64,000 bases of DNA from NCBI GenBank assembly GCA_020152595.1, contig JAIGNY010001813.1:458501-522500 (forward strand), in the 5' to 3' direction. The DNA comes from Chiridota heheva. Taxonomy: Eukaryota; Echinodermata; Holothuroidea; Apodida; Chiridotidae. A program made the position numbers and the translations under genes. This document shows, one piece after another, positions 1 through 10,877 of this stretch. Positions within the stretch are counted from its first letter, which is position 1; each line of letters opens with the position of its first letter. The notes below the pieces were generated by a model, which worked only from the letters and a program-made list of their open reading frames with translations, searched no databases and had not been told where the DNA came from.

Positions 1-250
1 TAAGGAGTCATGCTCGTATTCGAGAGGTACTGAGTTCAATTCATGTTGTGAGCGCTGCATTGTGTCCTTGAGCAAGACATTTTACTCTACTTGCTTCAGT
101 CCATTCAACTGTAAAATGAGTACCAGCACTGCTGGAGAGTTAATCTGCGATGGACTGGCGTCCCGTCCAGGAGGAGTCATGTAATCTCATCTGCTTGCGC
201 CATGGAAAACCGGGGATAAGCACCGGCCCAATGAGCTCATAATGGCTCGG
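1..250 (+). repeat. SINE-like dispersed repeat, cut by the window edge
   Basis: A stretch near position 30 (GAGTTCAATTC) resembles a pol III B box. It is followed by a block reading GTGTCCTTGAGCAAGACA and then TGCGATGGACTGGCGTCCC. The second half recurs at about 10040-10190 in the same orientation, so this is a dispersed repeat rather than a gene. A tRNA-derived SINE is the likeliest class. The A box would lie at or beyond the left edge. Confidence 0.55.
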
Positions 251-495
251 ATGGATATAGCTTTTAGTTTTTATATGTACATTTCACATGAAACAGAACA
301 ATTACAATGTTTTTCAAATATGATATGTTGGTATTTTATCCCGACAAGGTTAAATTAAAGTTTTAAGTCGATTCTGAGAGATTAACAAACTGCCATGGAT
401 GGCGTCACATATTGTTCATCATCACAAATGCCAAATTCTTTGGCATTCTATTAAAACATATTGTTTATTTCTTACATTGAGCATTAAGTACTGTT

Positions 496-817
496 AACAG
501 CTTCTATTTCCAAAATGGATTTCTATTGTCAAAATGGACTGGAATAAAGCCTTCACATTGCCATTATACTCCTTTTTTGGTACTTAAAAAACTCTGTGCC
601 AGATATAGCTAACACAATTATTGTTAGCTATTCTGGTGCATAGTTTATTAGGTACCAAAAAAAGGAGTTATAATGGCAATGTGAAGGCTTTATTCCAGTC
701 TATTTTGACTAGAGAAATCCATTTTGACAATAGAAATCCATTTTGGCAATAGAAATCCATTTTGAAAATAGAAATTCATTTTGACAATAGAAATCCATTT
801 TAAAAATAGAAGCTGTT
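496..817. mobile_element. Fold-back (inverted-repeat) MITE-like element
   Basis: The ends AACAGCTTCTATTT and its complement bound a hairpin. The left arm (about 496-590) is complementary to the right side (about 650-817), including the block TAAAGCCTTCACATTGCCAT and its reverse complement. The right arm carries about five tandem copies of a roughly 20 bp unit (AGAAATCCATTTTGACAAT), against about one in the left arm. No ORF is present. A clear target-site duplication was not found. Confidence 0.7.
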
Positions 818-1828
818 TGTAGATCATTGTTTGGTAATTACCCTTTTTATATACACTGTCCAACCTTTAGCTTTGTACAATACTCAGCCCCTTTCAATCA
901 AATCTGCTGGCACCCTTTAAATCCCTTTAAATTTTTTTGATTGTGTATTGAATTCTGTAGTTAAATCTGAACCTTTGTCTGCTATTATCTTGTTACTATA
1001 TTTGCACTTCTATTTACTTCTTTTTTTTCAGATCTGATGATTGTTATAGGCACCTTAGAATAAGTTGTTTTAAATAATATATGCCATATAAACTTAATGA
1101 ACTTTTAACATGAACTTGGACAAAACATATGTCCATATAAGTAGATAATGTAAATACCCAATTTAATAATTGCACAAGAAAGGGTTTCCAATATTGTAAT
1201 ATTCCTCAAAATTGTCATGGAAACTGCTTAAAGGAGACATCAAATCTGGCTTTTTCTTCATTTAAGATGATAGAAATAATAAATATAAGTCATCTGAAAA
1301 AAATTCACTTTGCACAAAACAATTTAGCATATATTTCTTAATTTATTAAAACATTAATTCTGTCAATATAAACTTACAGTACATGGGAGTGGCCATTTTC
1401 ATACGCCCTCTAAAAAATGATGTCATACACCCGGTACAGATTGGAATATCAATGTATTTCTTTATATTCTATTTCAAATTTTCTAATTTCTACGAAAAAG
1501 TTTTTCCTTTGTGTGGGTCTATGAATTTGTATTTGTATATTCAAACCTTAGAACTTTATGTATCAAAGCATTTTGGAAAAAAAAAGGTCAAAGAAAATTC
1601 TAAACAAATACATCATGTGTGCTAGAACAAAGGGTTATGCTGTTGGAGGTAAAACAATGATCCCTTTCCCCACCACCATGATTTATATTTGAACACCTTC
1701 CTGATCCCCTAATGTATATGTACAAAATGGAAGTTTTAGTGCACACATTACAGTATGACTGCTTGGCACCATACCCTTACAGAATTATTACCTTGCAGGA
1801 AGATTGCAGAACCTTGCTGACAAGTTAA
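818..1828. other. AT-rich stretch, no gene seen
   Basis: This stretch holds only short chance ORFs. A phrase near 1231 (AAGGAGACATC) recurs at about 8879, so part is probably old repeat DNA. I see no splice-flanked exon or RNA gene. Confidence 0.5.
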
Positions 1829-3227
1829 CATCAACAACAAAAAGTTTCATCAACAACAAAAATTTCATCAACAACAAAAAGTTTCATCAACAACAAAAAG
1901 TTTCATCAACAACAAAAAGTTTCATCCACAACAAAAAGTTTCATCATCAACAATAAAAAGTTTTATCAACAACAAAGTTTCATCATCAACAACAAAAAGT
2001 TTCATCAACAACAAAGTTTCATCAACAACAACAAAAAGTTTCATCAACAACAAAAGTTTCATCAACAAAAAGTTTCATCAACAACAAAGTTTCATCATCA
2101 ACAACAAAGAGTTTCATCAACAACAAAAGTTTCATCAAAAACAAAGTTTCATCAACAACAAAAAGTTTCACCAACAACAACAAAGTTTCATCATCAACAA
2201 CAAAAAGTTTCATCATCAACAACAAAAAGTTTCATCAACAACAAAGTTTCATCATCAACAACAACAAGTTTCATCAACAACAACAACAAGTTTCATCATC
2301 AACAAAGTTTCATCAACAACAAAAAGTTTCATTATCAACAAAGTTTCATCATCAACAACAAAGTTTCATCATCAACAACAAAAAGTTTCATCAACAACAA
2401 AGTTTCATCAACAACAACAAAGTTTCATCATCAACAACAAAAAGTTTCATCATCAACAACAAAGAGTTTCATCAACAACAAAAAGTTTCATCATCAACAA
2501 CAAAGTTTCATCAACAACAAAAAGTTTTATCAACAACAACAACAAGTTTCATCAACAACAACAACAAGTTTCATCATCAACAAAGTTTCATCAACAACAA
2601 AAAGTTTCATTATCAACAAAGTTTCATCATCAACAACAAAGTTTCATCATCAACAACAGTTTCATCATCAACAAAGTTTCATCTACAACAAAAAGTTTCA
2701 TCAGCAACAAAAAGTTTCATCAACAACAAAAAGTTTTATCAACAACAAAAACTTTTATCAACAACAAAACAAATCATCAACAACAAAAAGTTTTATCAAC
2801 AACAAAAAGTTTCATCATCAACAACAAAAAGTTTCATCATTAACAACAAAGTTTCAACAACAAAAAGCTTCATCAACAACAAAAAGTTTCATCAACAACA
2901 ACAAGTTTATCAACAACAAAAAGTTTCATCATCAACAACAAAAAGTTTCATCATCAACAACAGTTTCATCATCAGCAAAGTTCCATCAACAACAAAAAGT
3001 TTCATCAACAACAAAAATTTCATCAACAACAAAAAGTTTCATCAACAACAAAATTTCATCAAGAACAAAGTTTCATCAAAAACAAAAAGTTTCATCAACA
3101 AAAAGTTTCATTAACAAAAAGATTCATCAACAAAAATTTCATCAACAACAAACTTTCATCAACAGCAACAAAAAGTTTCATTATCAACAAAGTTTCATCA
3201 ACAACAACAAAATTCATCATCAACTAA
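1829..3227. repeat. Long minisatellite of GTTTCATCAACAACAAAAA-type units
   Basis: About 1.4 kb of irregular tandem units of 14-22 bp built from GTTTCATC followed by variable numbers of AAC/CAA triplets and an A run. Variation is mainly in the count of ATC and CAA triplets, giving units of mixed length. ORFs inside it are artefacts of the repeat. Confidence 0.9.
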
Positions 3228-3439
3228 TAAAAGGCCACACTTGAAAATTTTTGATATATTCTTTGTGACATGTCAAATCAAAGTATGACTTTAAACCAAC
3301 ACCCAAACAATAGGCTGTCGTAGAAATCACAAAGCTAGAATGTATAATGCCATTTAGGACTAACAAATATTCATACCCAGGCTAGTCTGATAAAAGGCCA
3401 AATGACAACCATAGGGGTCATCAGTGTTGGGCTGCATAG

Positions 3440-3880
3440 GAAATACCTCAAATATTCATTAGAAATGGCTCTGCTTAAAACCAGGAACATCTCAACCTGC
3501 CCTCGAATGAAGCAGGGCCAGGGCCGGTCAAGAAAAAGTTATATATTTCTTTGTTTCCCAAACCACAAAACTGTATACAGTTTCACCTCTCCAAGGCTCC
3601 TTCAAGGTAACAACTACACCCACTGGTTTTACATGGTATTTTTAGTAACCCACATCTGAATACAATGGCAATCGTTTGTAATATAAGTAGTAACCGTAGT
3701 CAATGCTGGCATTGTTTCTTTGCTGCTGGGGAAAGGTGAAATGAACTATGAGCATAGAACTATTTATAACTCAATGTTACGATGCAAAGTTAATCTTGTG
3801 GAATGATGTGGTTAATTTCTTGTTCAAAATTGCAGGCCAAATTCTTAGCAGTTTCTTTATTAATGTTTGTTGAAATTTGT
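3440..3880 (+). repeat. Dispersed repeat, copy 1
   Basis: Matches 7136-7182 plus 7930-8215. Shared phrases are AGAAATGGCTCTGCTTAAAA, the cytosine-rich CCACAAAACTGT block and AAAGTTAATCTTGTGGAATG. This copy lacks the 747 bp insertion of the second copy, so it serves as an approximate empty site. Confidence 0.7.
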
Positions 3881-3900
3881 CTCTTATCTAAAAATTCTCA

Positions 3901-4072
3901 CAGCCCTGGTCATGAACCTCTTGAAAATGGCAAGATAAATTCGTTAGCAAAAATAATTCAAAACTTTCTTCCCTCAGTGCAAAATCGGGGGAAATTTGAA
4001 GCTATTTTGAGAGCCATCTTAAACTTACAACAGCCATTTGATTGCAGCCTGTCAACAATAGGCAGGCTTTAA
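3901..4072 (+). other. Weak candidate terminal exon
   Basis: An acceptor-like sequence (ATTCTCACAG) precedes about 56 open codons ending at TAA 4070-4072. The translation is amphipathic and protein-like (for example NSLAKIIQNFLPS). No partner exon, donor or polyadenylation signal was found, and the upstream DNA is dispersed repeat. I do not recognise a family, and a chance ORF is quite possible. Confidence 0.15.
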
Positions 4073-4635
4073 TTTTACAAATACAAAGTACACAAAAATA
4101 TTGTTCATGTCCATGACATATTTCAGAACTCAAAATATCCTGAGGATTACAAATTCAAGAATAAGTTCACAAAATATATTTTAACGTATCATGATTATCC
4201 GAGGTATCAGCGAAAGGCCCACCCATGCTCTCCCAGAAATATTCTCCACCAACTGATTTTGTTGGATGGACCAAACATTTTGTAAGGACCATGCCTGATA
4301 ATTGACTAATCACAGTCCTAGTTACCTGATCCTATTTCATATTAATTTATGCAAGAAGAGTTAAAAGTCTTCTCATTGGTCAGAAGTCAGAAACTGCCAA
4401 ATCAACAAGATTGGGAGGAGGGCAAAATTCTGCACATAAACACAATTTTGATTGATGCTTATTACAAGACTATTAGTTATTCTAACAAGACAAATCAAAG
4501 AATTCTAGAGGTCACAGCCACTTGCGCAGACTGTCACAATTTCCTACTTCAAATCTACGGATTATAATAAGATGGCATAACCTACAGTAGCTGGTCAATA
4601 ATGGTAATACTCTCCATCTCTGTTTTAAAGAAATA
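4073..4635. other. No feature recognised
   Basis: Unique-looking AT-rich sequence. The ORF at 4349-4567 has no supporting splice sites or recognisable motif. Confidence 0.4.
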
Positions 4636-5022
4636 CATGAAGCAATATCTATCCTTAGGAAAAATGGTCCATCAATCATTCACAGTTAATGCACATTATT
4701 ACCTCGGGCATTATGAGACAGCTAATTTTATCATCACTTTGAAAACAAACTTCTCCCACTAAGACACCTAACACAAATGAGTGATTTCAATCACAAAAGT
4801 GCCTTGATTATTCCGGTCTGACTTTGTGTAATCTTATACACACAAATAACCTTAGGCTACTGGACTGTGGCTCCATGGTAATGGCAGATAAACAATCATT
4901 CATTATTTGGAGTGGAAACACAATAACACTGACCAGGAAGTCGGTTGGTAATTGTCATACCTGAGTTTTCAGAAAAAAAACTCAGGTGTCAGGTGGGTAG
5001 GCTTTAAGAGAAACTTTTCTGC
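4636..5022 (+). repeat. Dispersed repeat, copy A (pair of 23127-23503)
   Basis: About 385 bp aligns by eye with 23127-23503 in the same orientation. It begins at CATGAAGCAATATCT and ends at AAGAGAAACTTTTC. Shared internal phrases include ATGGTCCATCAATCATTCAC and GAGTGATTTCAATCACAAAA. A short hairpin, CCTGAGTTTTCAG...CTCAGGTG, lies near the right end in both copies. Class unknown. Confidence 0.75.
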
Positions 5023-5251
5023 ATGTACATGGAAAACGCTGATTCCAGGTTATGAGAAAGGGCTTTACTAACCAGCTTTTAAGAAAATATGATGTCATTA
5101 TGACAATGAAAATAGTTTATATACTTATTATCCCTCATCCATCAGCCCTTAGCCTTAAACTGCACATCAGTTGTGGAAGGTTTCCCAGGTAATCATAAAA
5201 TGATAATCTGAGGGACACACAAGAACACTTCATGTCCCAAGTCCCTTCATA

Positions 5252-5870
5252 ATGATCTTAAAGAAAAATTGGATGACCAAATATCTAGGACGACCAACTT
5301 TCCTTCTCCCCTCTGGTTTCCATGTCATAGCTGTCACACAGTACTTAATAGTGCTCATGCACATCACATGACCAATCCACCTCCACTTTCTTCTTTTTGC
5401 TTCAGTGCTGATTTTGTCATGTTTAGTGATTCTTAGTATTTTATCGTTAGATAACACATATGGCCATCTGATCTTCAAAATTCTCCTGTAGCATTTGAAC
5501 ATAAATATATCCTGCTTTTTATTATCTGCTACATTAACTCTCCATGCCTCGCAACCATACATGAGTACAGACTTAACAAGAGAATTAAACAGTCGTTTTT
5601 TTGTATATATTGAGAATGTGCTTGAGTTTCATATCGTATTTAACTTCAGAAATGCTACTCTTGCTTTAGAGGTTCTGTTTTGGCTATCTTCCTCACCATG
5701 CACCACCTTGTAAGCTTTCTGTTGCACCAAGGTATCTGAACTTGTTTACTTCATTTTTTTGTTGCTTATCGATATAAACTTTGTTTGCACATTTGCTGTT
5801 ACTTTTCAATTTATCTAACAGTAAATTTACAAAAGCTAAAATGTAGCTTTTAAACAGATTCAGATGATCT
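5252..5870 (-). pseudogene. LINE reverse transcriptase C-terminal relic
   Basis: Read on the minus strand, the upstream part (about 5850-5700) gives a thumb-like block NEVNKFRYLGATES, where retrotransposon RTs usually have a FKYLG motif. After a frameshift near 5700 the reading resumes as MYGCEAWRVN, then RRKWRWIGHVM, then KPEGRRKVGRPR. These are hallmarks of the C-terminal region of RTE-like endonuclease-reverse transcriptase proteins. Endonuclease and catalytic RT motifs are absent, so this is a 5'-truncated dead copy. The clade is inferred from memory of family sequences. Confidence 0.75.
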
Positions 5871-6033
5871 TGGTGTTTAGATAGCAAATAAGCTTGCACA
5901 AAAATGATGTTGCAAGACAACATACTGTAGCAGGCACAGCGTTAGCCTGCAGATAATCACGTTAGCTTGAGCAAGCCGTAGCAAAATGATAATTAGGGGT
6001 TCAGTTTCCGCTGTTTCAAGAATACATTAGAAT

Positions 6034-6570
6034 GTCTGTTTGTTTGTTTGTTTGATGAGGGCTCAACGGCACCACGATAACGAGGGTCAAATTGTGCCTG
6101 AGAGGTTAGATCATTAGAGAGGTAGGACGGAAAGAAAACAGGAGGAGATTGAGAGAAATAAGAACTAAAGGTCAAAAAGCTGGGATCAAGAAAGGAGGTG
6201 CATGGGTGAAAAAAGCAAAGTAGAGAGAGGCGGGTGGGAGAGGAGGACTTAATATGGGTGTAGAGGTAAGCATGATGAAGGAAGGGGATAATTTCATCCG
6301 GAGGGTTTTTCTGGAAGGACTCGGCAATTGAATTGTGGGGAGCAAGGGAAGCTCTGTGAAGGTTGTACAGGGGGAAAGCAAGGATAACGTGATGGACTGT
6401 GAGGGTGCATGGCAATTGTTGCAGAAAGGTTGAGGGAGCCAATAAGGAGGTGGGAGTGAGTGAGGTGGGTGTAACCTATTTTAAGACGGATAATATAAAT
6501 GTTGTCGACACAAGAGAGGTTGTGGATGGTGGGTTTGATCGGAATGGTGGGCTGGATGATGTGGAGTTTG
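6034..6570 (-). pseudogene. LINE 3' end, copy 1 (tandem pair)
   Basis: On the minus strand this encodes the decayed C-terminus of a non-LTR retrotransposon. A block LKIGYTHLTHSHLLIGSL is followed by a degraded Cys/His segment and LTSQAQFDP close to the end. The element finishes with an AAAC-type tail, visible on the plus strand as repeated GTTT at 6034-6053. A second copy lies directly beside it. Frames are broken several times. Confidence 0.7.
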
Positions 6571-7135
6571 TTTAGTTGTTTCTTTGATGAGGGCTTAACG
6601 GCACCACAACAATGAGGGTCAAATTGTGCCTGAGAGGTCAGATCATTCTTAAGGTAGGAAGGAAAGGAAACAAAGGAAACAGGAGGAGAATGAAAGAAAT
6701 ACAAGAACAAAAAGTCAGAAAGCTATTATCAAGAGAGGAGGTGCATGGGTGAAACAAAAACAAAGTAGAGAGAGGGGGTGGAAGAGGAGAATTCAATATG
6801 GTTGTAGAGGGAAGCATGACAAAGGAAGGAGATAATTTTATCTGGAAGATTTTTCTGGAAGAACTCAGCAATTGAGTTGTGGGGAGCAAGGAAAGCTCTG
6901 GGAAGGTTGCACAGGGAGCAAGCAAGGAGAACGTGATGGATTGTGAGGGTGCAATGGCAATTGTTGCAGAGGGTTTGGAGGGAGCCAATAAGGAGGTGGA
7001 AGTGAGTGAGGTGGGTGTGACCAATTCTAAGACGGGTAATATGAACGTTGTCGATACGAGAGGGGTTGTTGATGGTGGGTTTGATCGCAATGGTGGGATT
7101 GATGACGTGGAGTTTGTTATCAAGTTGGGATTCCC
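6571..7135 (-). pseudogene. LINE 3' end, copy 2 (tandem pair)
   Basis: Same sequence and orientation as the neighbouring copy, and better preserved. The minus strand reads LRIGHTHLTHFHLLIGSL, then a Cys-His knuckle-like LCNNCHCTLTIHHVLLAC. This is the usual C-terminal zinc-binding segment of Jockey/I/CR1-type elements. A shorter tail of GTTT-like sequence lies at 6567-6583. Plus-strand ORFs here are antisense shadows. Confidence 0.75.
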
Positions 7136-8215
7136 ATGAGAAATGGCTTTGCTTAAAACCAGGAACACTCCGACCTGTGTCACAGTGAATTCGGACCCTC
7201 CTAGAAAATGACCGTAGGGTCTGAATTCACTCGGTGAATTCTGACCCTAGGGTCAAAATTCACTATGATCAGAGTGACTTATGAATTTCAGTGGCAGAGA
7301 ATCAGTCTTGCCCTTAGAAATAGTTTTTTCCCATACATTTGCATGCTTTTTAAAGTGAGAATCAACAAAGCCAAAATAGTAGCTTTAAATTTTTGATTAA
7401 CTTTAACTGATTGCGATGACAGCAATGGATGACTTAACAAAGGTCGAGGAATTCTTGAGATCGGGGAATTAACCCTCCTCGGTCTCAAAATAGGACAAAG
7501 CAAATTTAAGAAGACTTTGTAAAAAATATTTTATTAAACCTGACGTGGAAGATCTCTTTTTAAAGCAAGGAGGGGTTCAAGTTGTCGAAGACAAACCAAG
7601 AAAACTCTACATGATGGAAACTCTACAAGCTGGTAACGTCCTTTTGGGCTCCTTTGGTACAATTTGATAAAAATCACTATTGGTATAGTACTCCTTTCGT
7701 TGGCGTGTATCTACAATTAACAAAGAGAAAACACTCACAAACGATCCAGTGTAGCGCCACTACAAAAGCTGAAGTCATGTGCACATGCTTCAAATCGTTA
7801 GGTGGGTCATTTATCACTATAATAAAGAGTAGGGTCCAAAATCACTAGCGAATGTTAACCATAGGGACTGAATTCACTAGTGATTTTGGACCCTGGGGTC
7901 ATTTTTTACTGGAGGGTCTGAATTCACTGGGACATCAGACCGGCCCTGGAGAGGAGCAAGGCCGATCGAAATCAAAGTTATCTATTTCTTTATTTCTCAA
8001 CCACAAAACTGTGGTCTGTTTAACACTCCATACAAGCTGTTCAATGAACCATGTGCTTGATTTCCACCCAACACAAAAGAGTTTTTATTAAGGGCAGCTG
8101 TATATCCCAAGGAATATGAAATGTCCTTTAAAGCAAAGTTAATCTTGTGGAATGATGCAAGTAATTTGTAGTTTTAATATTGCAGAACAAGTTTTTAAGC
8201 AGTGTCTGTACTAAT
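7136..8215 (+). repeat. Dispersed repeat, copy 2, interrupted by a transposon
   Basis: The two halves (7136-7182 and 7930-8215) together match 3440-3880. Between them sits a 747 bp TIR element. The junctions fall between the AACACTCCGACCTG and CCGGCCCTGG blocks that are nearly contiguous in copy 1. Confidence 0.7.
7183..7929. mobile_element. Non-autonomous TIR DNA transposon nested in an older repeat
   Basis: The ends are inverted repeats: CAGTGAATTCGGACCCTCC on the left and CAGTGAATTCAGACCCTCC read inward from the right. Both are followed by an AAAATGACC-type block. Further inverted GAATTCACT/GGGTC motifs form a subterminal cluster on each side. The 747 bp interior has no convincing transposase. 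The target-site duplication is unclear because the flanks have diverged. Confidence 0.75.
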
Positions 8216-8264
8216 GAGTGTTTTTTTTTCTTCTTTTTTATGAAAGAACAGTGAAGTTTGAAAC

Positions 8265-8620
8265 ATGACTGTTTAGGTGGAACTATTTCTTTGCAACAAG
8301 ACTTCCTTCTCTTAAAAAAATTGTTTCAGCAAATCATATCCACAAATTTAATGTAGCAAATAATGAGACCACTTATCTTAATTAAAATAACCACTCAACC
8401 ACACAATAGAACTTCACCTATTGCTAATTTGATACTTAACACCAACTTCCAGGACAACCCAGGACCAAATGGAGAACTAGTACAATGAAGCCATTGATAG
8501 AGAAAATTTGATCCTAATTGCTTGTGGTTTTCAGAATAAAGAAAATAAAGAGGAAAAATCTGACCCGACCTGCTTATATATCAGATCGGGTCTGCCTGTT
8601 TGAAATTTTAAGGAGCAGAG
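8265..8620 (-). repeat. Dispersed repeat, inverted relative to 46110-46365
   Basis: The reverse complement matches 46110-46365. It includes a GACCCGACCTG...CAGATCGGGTC hairpin and the phrase AGAATAAAGAAAATAAAGA. No ORF was recognised. Confidence 0.7.
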
Positions 8621-9737
8621 TAACTAATGAGCATGTGACATCAATGATATATAAACTTGATTTCTGCTCAAACAACGCACACTATCAAACAAGATTATCT
8701 TCCAGTAAGAAATAGCTTTTTTTTCCTTGCCTGCAGTTGTCAGCAAAATTATTCGAGAATATACATGCAAGGCTCTACGCCGTATGCAACAGTAAATTAT
8801 GTAAATACTGATAACAGACATATACCTATAAAGCACATACTAAGCATTGTAAGCAACAAAGTCGTAGTTGTAAAATAAAGGAGACATCCAATCTGATACA
8901 ATCATTATTCATATGAGAGAGGAAGTACCAAAAAGAGCAATCAAAATCTTATTTCTATCTCAAGTTATTCATGTTTGAAGTTGACACGTGGAGGCTGCCA
9001 TTTTGTTTAATTCTGTAATTGAAATATTGTGCATGATGACATAATTTCACCACTAAAGAATTTAATGTATTTCTTTATAAATGTGATTAAAGTTTTTATT
9101 TCAAAATGATGTGACACAAAGTTTTAACAGCATGTTTCGTTGATTTCATGTGAACACAAAGAATTCCTTGACCCTTACATAAGAAAACAAATTCTTATAA
9201 GCTAGAAATCTAGAGGTAGATTATAAGGAAATACAAAGCATTCCAACATCCTGCTGGGATTATGCAGATTATGACATAATAATCTGCATGTTTTGAAATC
9301 AAAATGGTGGCTCCCATAGTACTATTCAGTAGTAGAATTAAAGTTTTTAATAATTATAAAAATTGTGTTAGATTGCTTAAGGAGGTATTAAACTTGTCAG
9401 AAAAATTTGTTATTTTTATTTCTATCCTATGAAATAAAGATTATGTCAGATTCTGTCTCCTGTAAAAAAAAATTGAAGAAAGCAATTAGGACTATTATAG
9501 GCAAAAAAGATGGAAAGTGAATTCTGATCTAGAATAGTATTATTTGAGACACTACTGTTCCATGGAAGAGTGCCAAAAATTTTAAAGTTTGACCCCATTT
9601 AATTTTACCTCATTCTTACTGTACTGTACATTGTGCTTAACTTAAAAGTTTAAATTTGTATGTAACGTACCCTAGGGCCCTATACCTCATTAACTTTATA
9701 TTTTCCCTTATGGTCTATTCTAATCTATTCTAAACCA
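8621..9737. other. AT-rich, no gene seen
   Basis: No recognisable coding sequence. Small phrases shared with 1200-1320 suggest old repeat DNA. Confidence 0.4.
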
Positions 9738-9970
9738 GTGGCGGCGAAACCTGACGGATTGGAGGCTGAGCCTCTCCAAAAAAAAAAAAAAAATGGAGGG
9801 GCTTAAATCATGTTTAGCCTCCAAAAAAGTTTGTTCCAAAATTTTCAATCTGGTTGAAGAAACTTCACTACATTTTTAGGCATAATTTTACCCACAGGAA
9901 TGCCCAAAATCACAGGGGATTGGCACCATGGGCCTCACACCCTTAAGGTAATCTTCGGCTTCTGCAAAAT
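9738..9970 (+). repeat. CCAGTGGCGG-type dispersed repeat with internal A run
   Basis: It begins CCAGTGGCGGCGAAACCTGA and contains a 15-base A run near 9777-9793. It also has CACAGGAATGCCCAAAATCAC, which resembles 39040-39060. Similar openings (CCAGGGGCGTA) occur at about 39204, 43646, 48799 and 48832. Confidence 0.5.
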
Positions 9971-10039
9971 TAATGGGCTATTTCAACACCCCACTCCGCT
10001 GCTCCCCCCCCCCTCCTAATATATATTTTTTTGGTTCTG

Positions 10040-10190
10040 CCACTATTCTCAAAAGTACAAGCATTGCTTGGGAGTTAACCTGCGATGGACTGGTGTCCCA
10101 TCCAGGAGTCATATCCTCTAATCTGCTTTACTTGTGCCATGGAAACTTTCGGCCTGATGACTCTGATGGATTTAACTTGACTTGACTTTG
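10040..10190 (+). repeat. SINE-like repeat, second copy (head missing)
   Basis: Shares TGCGATGGACTGGTGTCCC and GTGCCATGGAAA with the repeat at the left window edge. The tRNA-like head is absent here. Confidence 0.6.
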
Positions 10191-10316
10191 TCCAAGCATG
10201 TGCAAGCTTGCACATGCAAGCTTGCACAAGCTCTTGTTCTGCTAAAGCTCTTGTTCTGCTTATGCTACATGTAGTTTGCTCGAGCTAGATTTTCTGTAGC
10301 CTGGGCAATTACTTAC

Positions 10317-10403
10317 CAGATTATCGTCGCCATCTTCAACAGAAGTTTCTTCAGCGTCCGGCTTCATAATGGTCTTCTTTCCTGGATCCATCAACTCTTC
10401 CAT
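10317..10403 (-). CDS. Splice-flanked candidate host exon (87 bp, acidic)
   Basis: On the minus strand a pyrimidine-rich acceptor (TTTTATTTGGCAG) precedes 29 open codons, followed by a consensus donor GTAAGT. The exon length is a multiple of three. Its translation begins MEELMDPGKKTIMKPD and ends in an acidic stretch (VEDGDDN), which reads like an intracellular or linker segment. This is the best splice-framed coding signal in the window that is not part of a recognised mobile element. I do not recognise the protein, and no neighbouring exon was found within several kb. The ATG directly after the acceptor need not be the start. The exon lies beside a GC-rich minisatellite, so it could belong to an intron-rich gene running right to left. 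Confidence 0.5.
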
Positions 10404-10877
10404 CTGCCAAATAAAATTAAAATAAGTATGATGTCATCATTGCCTATCCAAGATTATTCTTCATGTATTTCTGAAAAAATCTGAAAAATTAAACAAAACG
10501 TGTTTCCAATAATCTAGAAAGAGGATTTTTTTTCTTTTTCTTCAATAGACTGGCACACATAAACAAATTATCTCAGATCACAGTGCACACTCCAAGGTTA
10601 CTTTTTTCAACATACTGTGGAAATTTTTGAACACTGCATTAGGGGGTTACTTTCTAAATGAAATAAGATATTAACATGGTTGTTTGACAAATTTGTTTCT
10701 TTTAAGTCTTCTATCATATGAAAATTGATAAGTTACAGGTCTACAAGTATTTCTTTTAAGGAAAGAACTGTTACAAAAGATTTTAAGCCCTCTTTCAGTT
10801 GTTTATACCGTAAATCATAACATTTTGCATACAGTAGGTCTAATCAAAAGAACCTCAGTCTGGCATATCTTTAACAG
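10404..10877. other. Putative intron or flank, no feature
   Basis: AT-rich sequence upstream of the minus-strand exon candidate. I see no further exon. Confidence 0.35.

Noticed and set aside
1383-1625. 80-codon ORF
   Set aside because: No motif or splice context. Its composition matches random AT-rich DNA.
6879-7139. 86-codon plus-strand ORF
   Set aside because: It is antisense to a recognisable LINE C-terminus on the minus strand.
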